Assembly (NCBI RefSeq): GCF_000024025.1 | Contig: NC_013131.1 | Location: forward strand, 558,001 to 622,000 | Source of the DNA: Catenulispora acidiphila DSM 44928 | GTDB lineage: Bacteria > Actinomycetota > Actinomycetes > Streptomycetales > Catenulisporaceae | Direction of reading: 5' to 3' | DNA length: 64,000 bases | Shown: piece after piece, positions 18,658 to 27,000 of the stretch | Numbering within the stretch: the first letter of the stretch is position 1 | Layout: each line of letters starts with the position of its first letter | Translations under genes and position numbers: made by a program | The notes under the pieces: model-generated | What the model saw: only the letters and a program-made list of their open reading frames with translations | Databases searched by the model: none | Told to the model about the DNA's origin: nothing

Positions 18658-20310
18658 ATGAAGACTCGCCCACGTTTGGTAGTGATCAGCGGACCAGTCG
18701 GGTCAGGTAAATCAACACTTGCCCGACGTCTGGTCAGCAGGTATGGAGCGTTCGACATCCGGACGCAAGACCTTATGCGCGCGCATGCTGTTGCATACGA
18801 CAAAGAACTGCCGCTGGAGCGTAGGGCGCTTCAGGAATACGGTGAACAACTCGATATTGACACAGGCGGGGGTTGGGTCGCGGAAGGGGTTGCCAAGCTC
18901 CTAGACCAGCGCGATGAACCAATCGATGGTCACGGTCTCATTGTCGTCGATTCGGTACGGGCCCATCATCAGGTCGAGCGTCTTCGAGAGGCATACGGCG
19001 CGCGAGTGACTCACATCCATCTCAACGCGCCGGAATCGGTACTGGGTGAGCGGTATGCCGAACGTGGTGACGCGAGTGGTCTCGTCGAGTTGGATTCGTA
19101 CACCGAGGTTGCGCAAAATAAGACTGAGTCTGCTGTAGGTCAGCTCGAATCCGAGGCTGATATTACTATTGACACACAACGCAACTTGCCGGGCGATGTT
19201 GAAACGAGGGCGGCTGCTGCGCTGGGGCTGTACGCGTCGCGAACGGACAAGCTTGTTGATGTCCTCATAGGGGCCCAGTACGGAAGCGAAGGTAAGGGAA
19301 ACATCGCTTTCTATCTAGCACCCGAGTACGACGTCCTTGTTCGTGTGGGTGGCCCGAACGCTGGTCACAAGGTGCCGTTACCGACTCCGTATACCCATCG
19401 GCTACTGCCGTCGGGTTCACGTGCCAACCTCGCTGCATGCATCGTGATCGGCCCCGGCGCAACTTTGTCGCTTGAGGTGCTCATGCGTGAGATTGCTGAA
19501 TCCGGTGTCGAAGTCGACCGACTCTCGATCGACCCTCAATGCATGATCATCGAAAACGCCGATCTGGATGCCGAGGCTCAACTAGTCGGCAAAATCGGCT
19601 CGACCGGCAAGGGTGGCGGGGCGGCGGCTGCGCGACGCATCATGGGGCGTCATTACGACGAAGCTTCGGAGACTCCGGTTCGTCTCGCACGTGATGTACA
19701 AGAACTCGTACCCTATGTCCGTCCAACTGGCGAGATACTCGACGATGCGTTCGCGCGGGGTCATCGTGTACTGCTCGAGGGGACGCAAGGTACTGGGTTG
19801 AGCCTGTATCACGGCAGCTACCCACACGTGACCAGCCGCGACACAACTACGGCGGGAACCCTCGCGGAGGCGGGAATCGGTATCCATCGGGTTCGGCGCG
19901 TGATCATTGTCGCACGCACCTATCCGATCCGTGTCAAGAACCCAGACGAGGGCACATCAGGACCTATGTCCCAAGAGCTTAGCTGGGAAGAGATCGCACG
20001 ACGTTCAGGCATCCCAGAAGAAGAACTTGTCAAACAAGAAAAGGGTTCAGTCAGTAATAACCAGCGTCGCGTCGCCGAGTTTGACTGGCAGATGTTGCGC
20101 CGCGCATCCGAGATCAACGGCGCTACCGACGTCGCGCTGACTTTCACAGATTACCTCGACATCGGCAACCGTGACGCGCGGCGGTACGAACAACTTAGCC
20201 CGAAAACGATCGACTTCATCGAAGAGGTTGAGAGGGTCGCCGGCGTGCCGGTTTCACTGCTAGGGACCCGTTTCGATATACGAAGTGTCATCGATCGACG
20301 GCAATGGTAA
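18658..20310 (+). CDS. P-loop nucleotide kinase-like domain fused to a PurA/PurZ-like adenylosuccinate synthetase homologue
   Basis: 550 residues. Residues 1-190 are a P-loop kinase of the dephospho-CoA/adenylate-kinase type (GPVGSGKST at 12-20, LIVVDSVR as a Walker B-like strand). Residues 197-550 are an adenylosuccinate-synthetase fold. In the P-loop GSEGKG (209-214) Ser210 replaces the catalytic Asp of PurA; the catalytic His of GGPNAGH is kept (His237). The GTP-specificity block TKxD of PurA reads TFTD here (Phe496, Asp498). Ser for Asp and loss of the GTP-binding Lys are changes associated with phage PurZ, which makes the 2-aminoadenine precursor from dGMP using ATP. The natural reaction here is unknown; a purine-monophosphate ligase followed by a kinase step in one chain is the simplest reading. 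Family PurA enzymes are about 430 residues and lack the kinase. Confidence 0.85.
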   Translation: MKTRPRLVVISGPVGSGKSTLARRLVSRYGAFDIRTQDLMRAHAVAYDKELPLERRALQEYGEQLDIDTGGGWVAEGVAKLLDQRDEPIDGHGLIVVDSVRAHHQVERLREAYGARVTHIHLNAPESVLGERYAERGDASGLVELDSYTEVAQNKTESAVGQLESEADITIDTQRNLPGDVETRAAAALGLYASRTDKLVDVLIGAQYGSEGKGNIAFYLAPEYDVLVRVGGPNAGHKVPLPTPYTHRLLPSGSRANLAACIVIGPGATLSLEVLMREIAESGVEVDRLSIDPQCMIIENADLDAEAQLVGKIGSTGKGGGAAAARRIMGRHYDEASETPVRLARDVQELVPYVRPTGEILDDAFARGHRVLLEGTQGTGLSLYHGSYPHVTSRDTTTAGTLAEAGIGIHRVRRVIIVARTYPIRVKNPDEGTSGPMSQELSWEEIARRSGIPEEELVKQEKGSVSNNQRRVAEFDWQMLRRASEINGATDVALTFTDYLDIGNRDARRYEQLSPKTIDFIEEVERVAGVPVSLLGTRFDIRSVIDRRQW

Positions 20311-21032
20311 GTACGGCATGGGCGTTCACCACGATGACTTCTGAGAGGCGGCTGTCGAACGTGCAAAGAGATGAGCTCATTAACAAGTACCCAGTGCTAT
20401 ACCATATGGCAGAAGAAGGTACTTGGCCTTCAATTCAAAAGCGCGGCCTGCTTAGCACTCAGGCCTTAGTTGATCTCTATAATCCCGAACCGGCTGTAAA
20501 GAATTCGATACTAGGGGCGGTAAGGCGTAGCAGCATCGCACTGGACAATCCAGTTCTCGGTCGCACAATTATCCGAGACCAAAGGCCTCTGAAATTCCTG
20601 GACAAATGTCTACTTCCCGGTACCTCGCCACAACAGTTCCTTGACGTACTCAACGGCAGGGTGTTTTTCTGGCTTGCCCGGCACCGTCTTGAGACGCTGC
20701 TGTCAGCCAGACTCTACCGTGACAAGCAACAGACTGTCCTGCACGTGGATACGGGGCGACTTATGGAGCGATACGGTGATGAAGTCGAACTTGCGCCCTA
20801 TAACACGGGGAGCATGCATATACCGAACGCGCCTCGGCGCGGGAAGGACGTTTTCGTTGCCGTCGACGACTATCCGTATGATGATTGGCGCGTCCAACGT
20901 GGAAGCAAGGGCGATGCGGTTGTTGAACTTACTGTTCCCTATGCCGTACCGGATATCAGTGATATGACGCTTCGTGTAGAAAGTTGGAGTGGTGGCGATG
21001 TTGTAGATGTAATCTACTCGGCACCAGATTAG
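20304..21032 (+). CDS. DUF7002-like protein, possible DarT/Tpt1-type (ART-fold) nucleotide transferase
   Basis: 242 residues from the ATG at 20304, which overlaps the preceding stop. An ATG at 20334 or a GTG near 20360 may be the true start, as no strong ribosome binding site is present. The core begins VLYHMAEEGTWPSIQKRGLL, then VFFWLARHRLETLL, VLHVDTGRLMERYGDEV and NTGSMHI. The opening YH-x-n-WPSI-x-x-GLL pattern matches DUF7002 proteins and recalls DarT/DUF4433 and KptA/Tpt1, where a similar YH-x-n-SI-x-x-GL element binds NAD or RNA ends. This fold assignment is inference. As last gene of the cassette, paired with a macro-domain gene, it would fit a toxin or base-modifier role. Codon use is more AT-rich than in the housekeeping-like genes. 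Confidence 0.7.
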   Translation: MVSTAWAFTTMTSERRLSNVQRDELINKYPVLYHMAEEGTWPSIQKRGLLSTQALVDLYNPEPAVKNSILGAVRRSSIALDNPVLGRTIIRDQRPLKFLDKCLLPGTSPQQFLDVLNGRVFFWLARHRLETLLSARLYRDKQQTVLHVDTGRLMERYGDEVELAPYNTGSMHIPNAPRRGKDVFVAVDDYPYDDWRVQRGSKGDAVVELTVPYAVPDISDMTLRVESWSGGDVVDVIYSAPD

Positions 21033-21522
21033 TTGGGAATTGCTATACGGCCGCCTGCCTCGTTGCGAAGAAAACCGCCGCGGGTACCGAGAACGTCGTG
21101 CGTGCAGCTGGGGCAGGGTTGTCCGTCAACTCGCAGTGGCGTGGTAGGCGTTATTTCGGGTAGATCTGGATCATGGGCGGCCATAGCTGCCGCAGGCGGG
21201 GAACCGTTTCGCTGCCCTCAGGCGTCCTCCGGATCGAGCGTGATCGCCTTTACCCAAAAGGTCGGATAGACCTCTATGGGCGAGCCCGCGCCCTGCCGGT
21301 ACGCGGCCAGCGCATCAAGCTGCTCTCCGCCTAGCCACACATGACAGTGTCATCGCAGAAAATCACGGTGTCGTGACGACGGTCTTCCTAAGGAGGCCCT
21401 CGCCGTTCGGTCACCGATGGTCACTTCTGCTCGAACCCTGGCTCGCTCCATAGCACCCAATCTACGACGGACGCCTGATAACGCTCGTCGTTCTGGGCTG
21501 GCCCTGGCTTTGAAGAGAGCTG
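21033..21522. other. Gene-poor gap with a possible protein remnant on the minus strand
   Basis: No complete gene is supported. On the minus strand 21340 to 21218 reads 40 residues (VWLGGEQLDALAAYRQG, then PIEVYPTFWVKAITLDPEDA) to a TGA. Just upstream a different frame reads DTVIFCDDTVMCG to a stop. The composition is protein-like and the two pieces look like one gene broken by an indel, but the family is not recognised. The rest of the gap shows nothing. Confidence 0.3.
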
Positions 21523-22659
21523 TCAGGCATCCTCGCCGGTGAGCACTGCAAGTGAAAGGCCCTCAACCATCTGCCGCAGAGGTTCGTCCAGGGCCGTGAA
21601 ACCCCCGGGGAAAGCGGAGCGTAGACGACTGACCATCCGATTGGTCCACAGCAGAAGCGCGGCCGATATCGCGAACTCGTGGGGCTTACGGTCCCGTGCC
21701 GTCACCAACAACATGATCCGAGGGAGCCCGAAGGCCGCGGCCGAAACCCACGCGCGGCACGCGTCCCCGAGCGTGCCCGCGCCGATCTCTGCCTCCACAG
21801 AGTTCAGCAGTTCGCCGGTGCGGCGGGTACATGCCTGCGCTGCACGGTATGCCTGGCGAAGCTCTGCGATGTCCGCTGCAGCAATAGCCGCGCGAAGCTC
21901 TTCGAGGATGGACCCAGCCATGTTCTTGCCGAGCCACTCCGCGGCTGTCAGCTCAGTGGCGTCCAGGTCGCTGAACTCAAGGAACGAGGCCATCGGGCTG
22001 AGCTGGCCTTCAGGCAGCAGCGCGGCCAGAACATCGGCGATCGTCGATCCCGGTAGGTAGTTCTCCGGATCGATGATCGCCGCAACGGCCATCTGCGTGA
22101 TCTCTGCCGGGGTTCGGTCGGTATCCGTACGGCGGTCAAGATCAGCGTATTCCTGAGGCGGCCACGGGGCGTGCGCGGCAAGCAGGCTCTGAACGGCGCT
22201 GTCGATCCTGGCGATCCTGGCCAGTGGACGGAACATGGTCGCGCCCGTAGCAGTCACGGTTTCCGCTGCTTCCACGGCCCAGGTCTCTCGGTCGGTACCC
22301 GGTGCGGAGTCGAGCGCAATGCCTCCGGGTAGCCGGGTCTTATCGATCTGCCGCGTAAAAGCCCTGCGAATTCCTTCCGAGGGTACGGGCATGTCTTCGT
22401 CGAAGGCCTGCAGCGCGAGCCGGTCCCAGGAAACACCGGGGCGGGCGTGCTGGGCCAGCCAGGCGACCATCTTCATGGTGGCCTCCGTTGGCTCGGTCAC
22501 CGTGCCCACGTCCCGGCCGCGGCCGATGACGACGTTCGGCTCGATTAGCTTCCACGCCCGCCAGCGCTCCAGCTGAGTCGCGGAGACTGGCGAGCCGCCC
22601 GGTGGAAGGCTGTCGATGATCTGTTGGTCGGCGCGGCTTGGTACAGGGGAACGCGTCAC
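21523..22659 (-). CDS. Hypothetical protein with an N-terminal HTH-like segment
   Basis: 378 residues, not recognised. Residues 24-90 (PVSATQLERWRAWKLIEPNV, VTEPTEATMKMVAWLA) resemble a MerR-like or replication-initiator winged helix. The remainder is helical and rich in Ala/Leu, with no membrane segment and no catalytic signature. The ATG at 22659 has little Shine-Dalgarno support. The gene points towards the MazG/PurZ-like cassette but is separated from it by 490 bp. Base composition and codon use match typical actinomycete genes, so it is likely real. Confidence 0.65.
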   Translation of the reverse strand: MTRSPVPSRADQQIIDSLPPGGSPVSATQLERWRAWKLIEPNVVIGRGRDVGTVTEPTEATMKMVAWLAQHARPGVSWDRLALQAFDEDMPVPSEGIRRAFTRQIDKTRLPGGIALDSAPGTDRETWAVEAAETVTATGATMFRPLARIARIDSAVQSLLAAHAPWPPQEYADLDRRTDTDRTPAEITQMAVAAIIDPENYLPGSTIADVLAALLPEGQLSPMASFLEFSDLDATELTAAEWLGKNMAGSILEELRAAIAAADIAELRQAYRAAQACTRRTGELLNSVEAEIGAGTLGDACRAWVSAAAFGLPRIMLLVTARDRKPHEFAISAALLLWTNRMVSRLRSAFPGGFTALDEPLRQMVEGLSLAVLTGEDA

Positions 22660-22822
22660 CGCTCCAAGTTAGCCCTGCCGCCGCCCGACATGGAGAGTTG
22701 GGAAGGCGGTGCGGTCGGGTCCATCTATGAACCCCGCAACTTTCGATGATCACTTGACCGTCGGGCGCGGTGTACTCGAGCTCGGCCAATCAGGCCTACA
22801 GGTTCGAGCGAAAGGGCCGACT

Positions 22823-22945
22823 GTGGCCGAGTTCTGGAAGACGGTCCGGGAAGCGATCGCTGACGACCGCAAGACCATAGGGCTGATCGCTGTCTTGGTG
22901 GTTATCGGGGTAACCGGCCTGATGGCCGGCAAGGTTCCCTGGTGA
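22823..22945 (+). CDS. Small single-TM protein
   Basis: From a GTG at 22823, preceded by GAAAGGG seven bases upstream, a 40-residue protein is read. It has a charged N-terminus (AEFWKTVREAIADDRKT) and then one hydrophobic helix (IGLIAVLVVIGVTGLMAG) ending KVPW. The layout is that of a small membrane peptide. It overlaps no other supported gene. The family is not recognised, and the small size keeps confidence low. Confidence 0.45.
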   Translation: MAEFWKTVREAIADDRKTIGLIAVLVVIGVTGLMAGKVPW

Positions 22946-23035
22946 AAGCGCTGCCCCGCAGGCTGACCAGCATGCAAGACGTTATCGGCAGGCGCGGTCT
23001 TGCGCGAGCGGCAGAACGCAGGCTGACCTGCGTGG

Positions 23036-23425
23036 ATGGGGTATTCGGTCGGGCAGCCCGAGGGAGTTTCACCCTCGGGCTGCCCGACCGAGTTTCTGAC
23101 CAGCACAGCCATCGCCGCCGCGACCGGGGAGCCGGAGTCGAGTGTGTCGAACCCACCGCTATCCACGCTCATCCTGGCCCGGGCCCTTCACGAATCCGCC
23201 GACGTCGCTCATGGGTACATCGGTACCGAGCATCTTCTCCTGGCCGCGGCCTGCGCGCCCGTCGACGTCCTGGTCGGGTAGGGCGTCAGCTCACACCGGC
23301 TGAGGGAGGCAGTGGACCGGTGGCGTGGCCGCGTCATGGAGCCGGCACTATCTGAGCACGCCGTGATCCCGCCTGACCTCTTGTCCGACCCCGAACCCAG
23401 CGACGTCGGAACTCCGCGTACCTGA
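23036..23425 (+). pseudogene. Clp N-terminal-domain protein, broken by an in-frame stop
   Basis: The frame contains ILARALHESADVAHGYIGTE then HLLLAAA, the signature of the Clp/Hsp100 N-terminal substrate-binding repeat. A TAG at 23279-23281 interrupts the frame, but the same frame continues as SSHRLREAVDRWRGRVMEP to a TGA at 23425, which looks like the original C-terminus. No AAA+ domain follows, so the parent was a short Clp-N protein. The left part of the frame runs through a perfect 19-bp inverted repeat and is probably not original coding sequence. Confidence 0.55.
23046..23090. repeat. Perfect 19-bp inverted repeat with a 7-base loop
   Basis: Arms 23046-23064 and 23072-23090 are exact reverse complements (cggtcgggcagcccgaggg), separated by agtttca. 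No T-run follows on either side. It is the strongest hairpin in the window. It sits in a decayed region where an 11-base motif (gcaggctgacc) also occurs twice, near 22968 and 23018. It could be a terminator for the small TM gene or a mobile-element end. Confidence 0.75.
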
Positions 23426-23526
23426 GCAACCCGCGGAGCGAACCGAGATAACGGCGTCGGCCGCGGGCGTATCGCCGTCCCGCGCCGGTGGTCCGAGGTC
23501 ATCGACCTGAGGTTCCTGCCTTGCTC

Positions 23527-23567
23527 AGTGCGCATGAAGGGATTCGAACCCCTAACCTTCTGATTCG
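23527..23567 (-). repeat. tRNA-Arg 3'-end remnant (candidate att site, copy 1)
   Basis: On the minus strand this reads as the T-arm (GGGGTTCGAATCCC) and acceptor 3' side of a tRNA. The remaining anticodon-arm bases match a tRNA-Arg better than other isotypes. The D-arm and 5' half are missing. The same 41 bases recur at 49468-49508 with three differences. Such 3'-end copies are left by site-specific integration of phages and integrative elements into tRNA genes. Confidence 0.65.
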
Positions 23568-23679
23568 CGGAATCGTCAGGTCACGTATATAAGGCTCCTC
23601 GCGCTGCGTCCAACCCTTCACGCCCGCCAATCCTGGGCCAAGTCAGCGATGACACGTTCTGCCAGCGAGTGTCTGGACG

Positions 23680-23888
23680 TCACGCGCTCATGGAGTCGAC
23701 GATCGGCTTGTACGAGACCGAGCTGATCAAGCGCCGCGGTCCCTGGCGCACCCTGACCGACGTCGAGATCGCCACCGCCGAGTGGATCGAGTGGGTACAA
23801 CAACCGCCGCCTACACGGTGAGATAGGACACATCCCACCTGTCGAATACGAAGCAGAGTTCTACCTCACGCACGCAAAACCGCAGTAG
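23680..23888 (+). pseudogene. IS3-family OrfB C-terminal remnant, frameshifted
   Basis: Reads ALMESTIGLYETELIKRRGP, WRTLTDVEIATAEWIEW, then in the next frame NNRRLHGEIGHIPPVEYEAE, FYLTHAKPQ to a TAG at 23886. This is the C-terminal end of an IS3-family integrase (the conserved YN-x-RRLH-x-x-xG-x-x-PP-x-x-xE block). One indel sits at the EW/NN junction, and the upstream catalytic core is absent. Confidence 0.8.
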
Positions 23889-24088
23889 GAACCCCAACCT
23901 AGAGTCTGGACAAGATCCGGAGCGGTTCACTGAGCCAGGTCGAAGAAGTAGTCCACGCCTTTGACGGTCACGGTGGTCGCAGCGGCGTCGACTCCGGCGA
24001 CCACCAGGTAGCGGGCGAGGGGCGACAGCAGCATGTCCTGCCGCCCCTCCTGGGGTTGAGGCTTTGCCGAGCTGGCGAGGCTCGCGAG

Positions 24089-27000
24089 TCAGGACCGAGC
24101 CCCGACTGTTTTGACAATCGCGTCGTACGTAGGCCCGGACACGGCCAGCGGGCCGCCGAAAACCTCGATCGTGGACAGCCCGCCGTGCCAGCCTGTGAGG
24201 AGAGCGCCGGTGGAGGCCGTCAGCCTGGTCGGGTCGGTCAGCACGAGCGCGCCGCCAGCGTTGGCGATGAAGGCGCCTCCGGTGAGGGCATCCGGGAAAG
24301 CGGTGCCGGATGCGACGCCGACCGTCGCCGGAGTGTGGCCCAGGATCTGGGCGACACGGGTCGCGACGTCGGTCGCGGTGACGTAGCGATCGGAGCCGGC
24401 CAGGCTGCGGTCGACCGTTCGCCCTGCGGCGAGGCCGGCCACTGCGTGCTGGGCCTGGACGCCGACCGGGTCGATCGCCGGGTGCCGCGCGACGAACGCA
24501 GCAGTGGCTGCGTCGAGGACCGTGTCGTCGGACAGGACGATCGGCGCGCCCTCCGCGGCGCCCAAAGACCCCGCCGACAGCGCGTCCGGGAAGTTGCGCC
24601 CGGTGGCGACGATGACGTGATCGGTGGGCCCGAAGGCCGAAGCGATCTGCAACGCCGTGGAGAAGCGACTGTCACCGCCGTAACGGACGACTTTGTATCC
24701 GGCGTCGCGCAGACCCTTCTCGATCGAGGGCGCCACCGCACCAGCTCCGCCGAGGATGTAGACAGTCTTGCCGGAGTGCGGACCACCGAGGACCCGGTCG
24801 ATCTCGCTGCGGGTCTCGGAGTCCAGCGCCGACGGATCGGTGAGCAGCAACGGGCCGTGGACGTGCGCGGCGAACGGCACGCCGGCGAGCGCGTCGGGCG
24901 CGGCATCACCACGCGCCAGCACGACTGCGCTTGCCTTGCCCGCGGCCCACTGGTGCTGGGAGACCATCAGACCGGTTGCGTAACGCGTGCCGCCGCCGAG
25001 CCGCTGCACCGTGGGCTGGCCGGTACCGGGGTTCGGAACCGGTGCGGGGGTGGGGGTCGGCGGCGGTGTGGGCGTGGGCGTGGGAGTCGGGGTACCACCG
25101 CCGGGAGCCTGCGGCTGGTATTCGACGGCACCCATATCTCCGTAGGCGATCGGGCCGAGGCCGGTGTTCGGGGTCGTGGAGTCATCGACGCGGGGGTTGC
25201 CCAGAAGGTCCTTGTCCGGATAGCCGGTCGCGGACGAGTCCGCTGCGTCGATCGTCGGACTGCCGGGCCTGGGAGCGCCGTTCGCATCGAGCATCGGCCA
25301 GGCCACGGTGTCGTGCGCGCTCTGGCCCGTGGCGGTGGTGAAGGCTGCGAGTTGGGCCGGGGTCGTCACGGCATATTCGGTATCGCCCCACTGATATCCG
25401 GGTCCATACAACGGAAACCAGACGTCATTGTGGTCGAGCGTCGTCCCGGCGGTCGAGCCCGCGTAGATGTCGACGCCGTACATGCCGATACTGCCGTCGT
25501 TAGGCGATCCGCAGTCGAAGGTGTTGTCCGGGATCGCGAAAACGTTGTCACGAATCGACGTCCCGGTCACATTCCCGTTCCCGCCGACGGCGAGTTCCCG
25601 GCCCGCGGTCTGCATCACGGTGTTGGCGGTGACCGCGACATTGTTCGCATCGACACTGATGCCCACGTTGCTGCAGGTCGCCATGTTCCCGGCCACCACG
25701 GTGCCGTCGGCGCCGGAGCTGATCGCGATGTCGCGGGACTCCGGGTTCGAGACCCGGTTGCCGACGACGGTGCTGTTCGGCGCGGCGTCCTGGATCATCG
25801 TGTAGTAGACGACGTTCCTGGTGGCACGGACGGTGTTCCCTTGGATAGCCGCCCGGAGCGAGCCGGAATCCACGACGATGCCTTGGATGTCGCCGGCGTT
25901 CACGGTGTTGTCGACGATGGCGCTGTCGGTGACGTTCGTGAACTGGACGCCCTCGTAGGTGGAAGCGCCGAACACGCCGTCGTCGTTGATCGTGTTCCCG
26001 GAGATCTCGACGTTCTGCGAGTTGCCGACCAGAACACCGTTGGAGCCCTTCGTGTCCATGACGAATCCATGGACGGTCACATCGTGGACGCCACTGAGCG
26101 TGAACGCCGTGCCCATATAGGCGGCATTAGAGGGCGATACCAGATCTACGGTGCCTGAGGTCGTGTAAGTGATCGGGTCCCCAGGCGTGCCGGAGCGGGT
26201 GATGTCCACCCCCGACGCATAGGTCCCCGCCGACACCAGAACCGTGTCGCCGGGGTTGGTGAGCGCCGCGGCCGCCGCGATAGTGCAGAACGGCTTGCTG
26301 GCGCTGCCCGAGCCAGCCGCGTCCGAGCAGTTGGCTCCGGCGGCGTTGTTCACGTGGATCGTGTTGGGAGACGGCTTAGGCGTCGAAGTCTGACCGGTAC
26401 TCGCATCGTAGGTCGCCTGCATCGAGTTCGACAGGCTGTCGGTGTCCTGGACCGTGACCGTGATCGGGAACTTGTCCGCGGTGCTGTAGATGTGCGTGGC
26501 GCTCGTGGCGCTCGTCGGTCCGGTGGAGGTGCCGTCACCGAAGTGGTACGTGAATGATTGGATCGGTGTGGTGCCGTGCAGCGACTTGATCGCGTTGACG
26601 GTCACCGACTTGGGATTCGCCCGGTCGCCAGCCACCGTGAAATACGCGGTCGGCGCGACGACCGTGTCCGTGGCCGGGACGGTGAAGGTGTAGCGGGTTG
26701 TCAACGACGGGCTCGCACCGACGACCTGGACGTCGATCCAGTGCGGCCCCGCGGTGGTCGCGGTGTAGGGAATCATCAGCGACCCCGAGGCATCGGCGAG
26801 GAGTTGCTGCGCCACGCCGCCGTCGACCGAGAACTGGATGGGGTTGCGCGCGCCGCTGTGGTCGGCGACGTGGAAGTATCCGGCGCGCCCGACCCCGAAG
26901 TAGCCACCGGTCGCCGGGAAGTCGACCGAGTCGACGGTCGGAGCCGGGGCCGCGGGGACGGGTGCGGTCGGTGCCGCACAGGCCACAGCGGGGCTGGTCG

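Noticed and set aside
18658-20310. Ordinary housekeeping purA
   Set aside because: The fused kinase, Ser for the catalytic Asp, the altered TKxD and the island context argue against the purine-biosynthesis enzyme.
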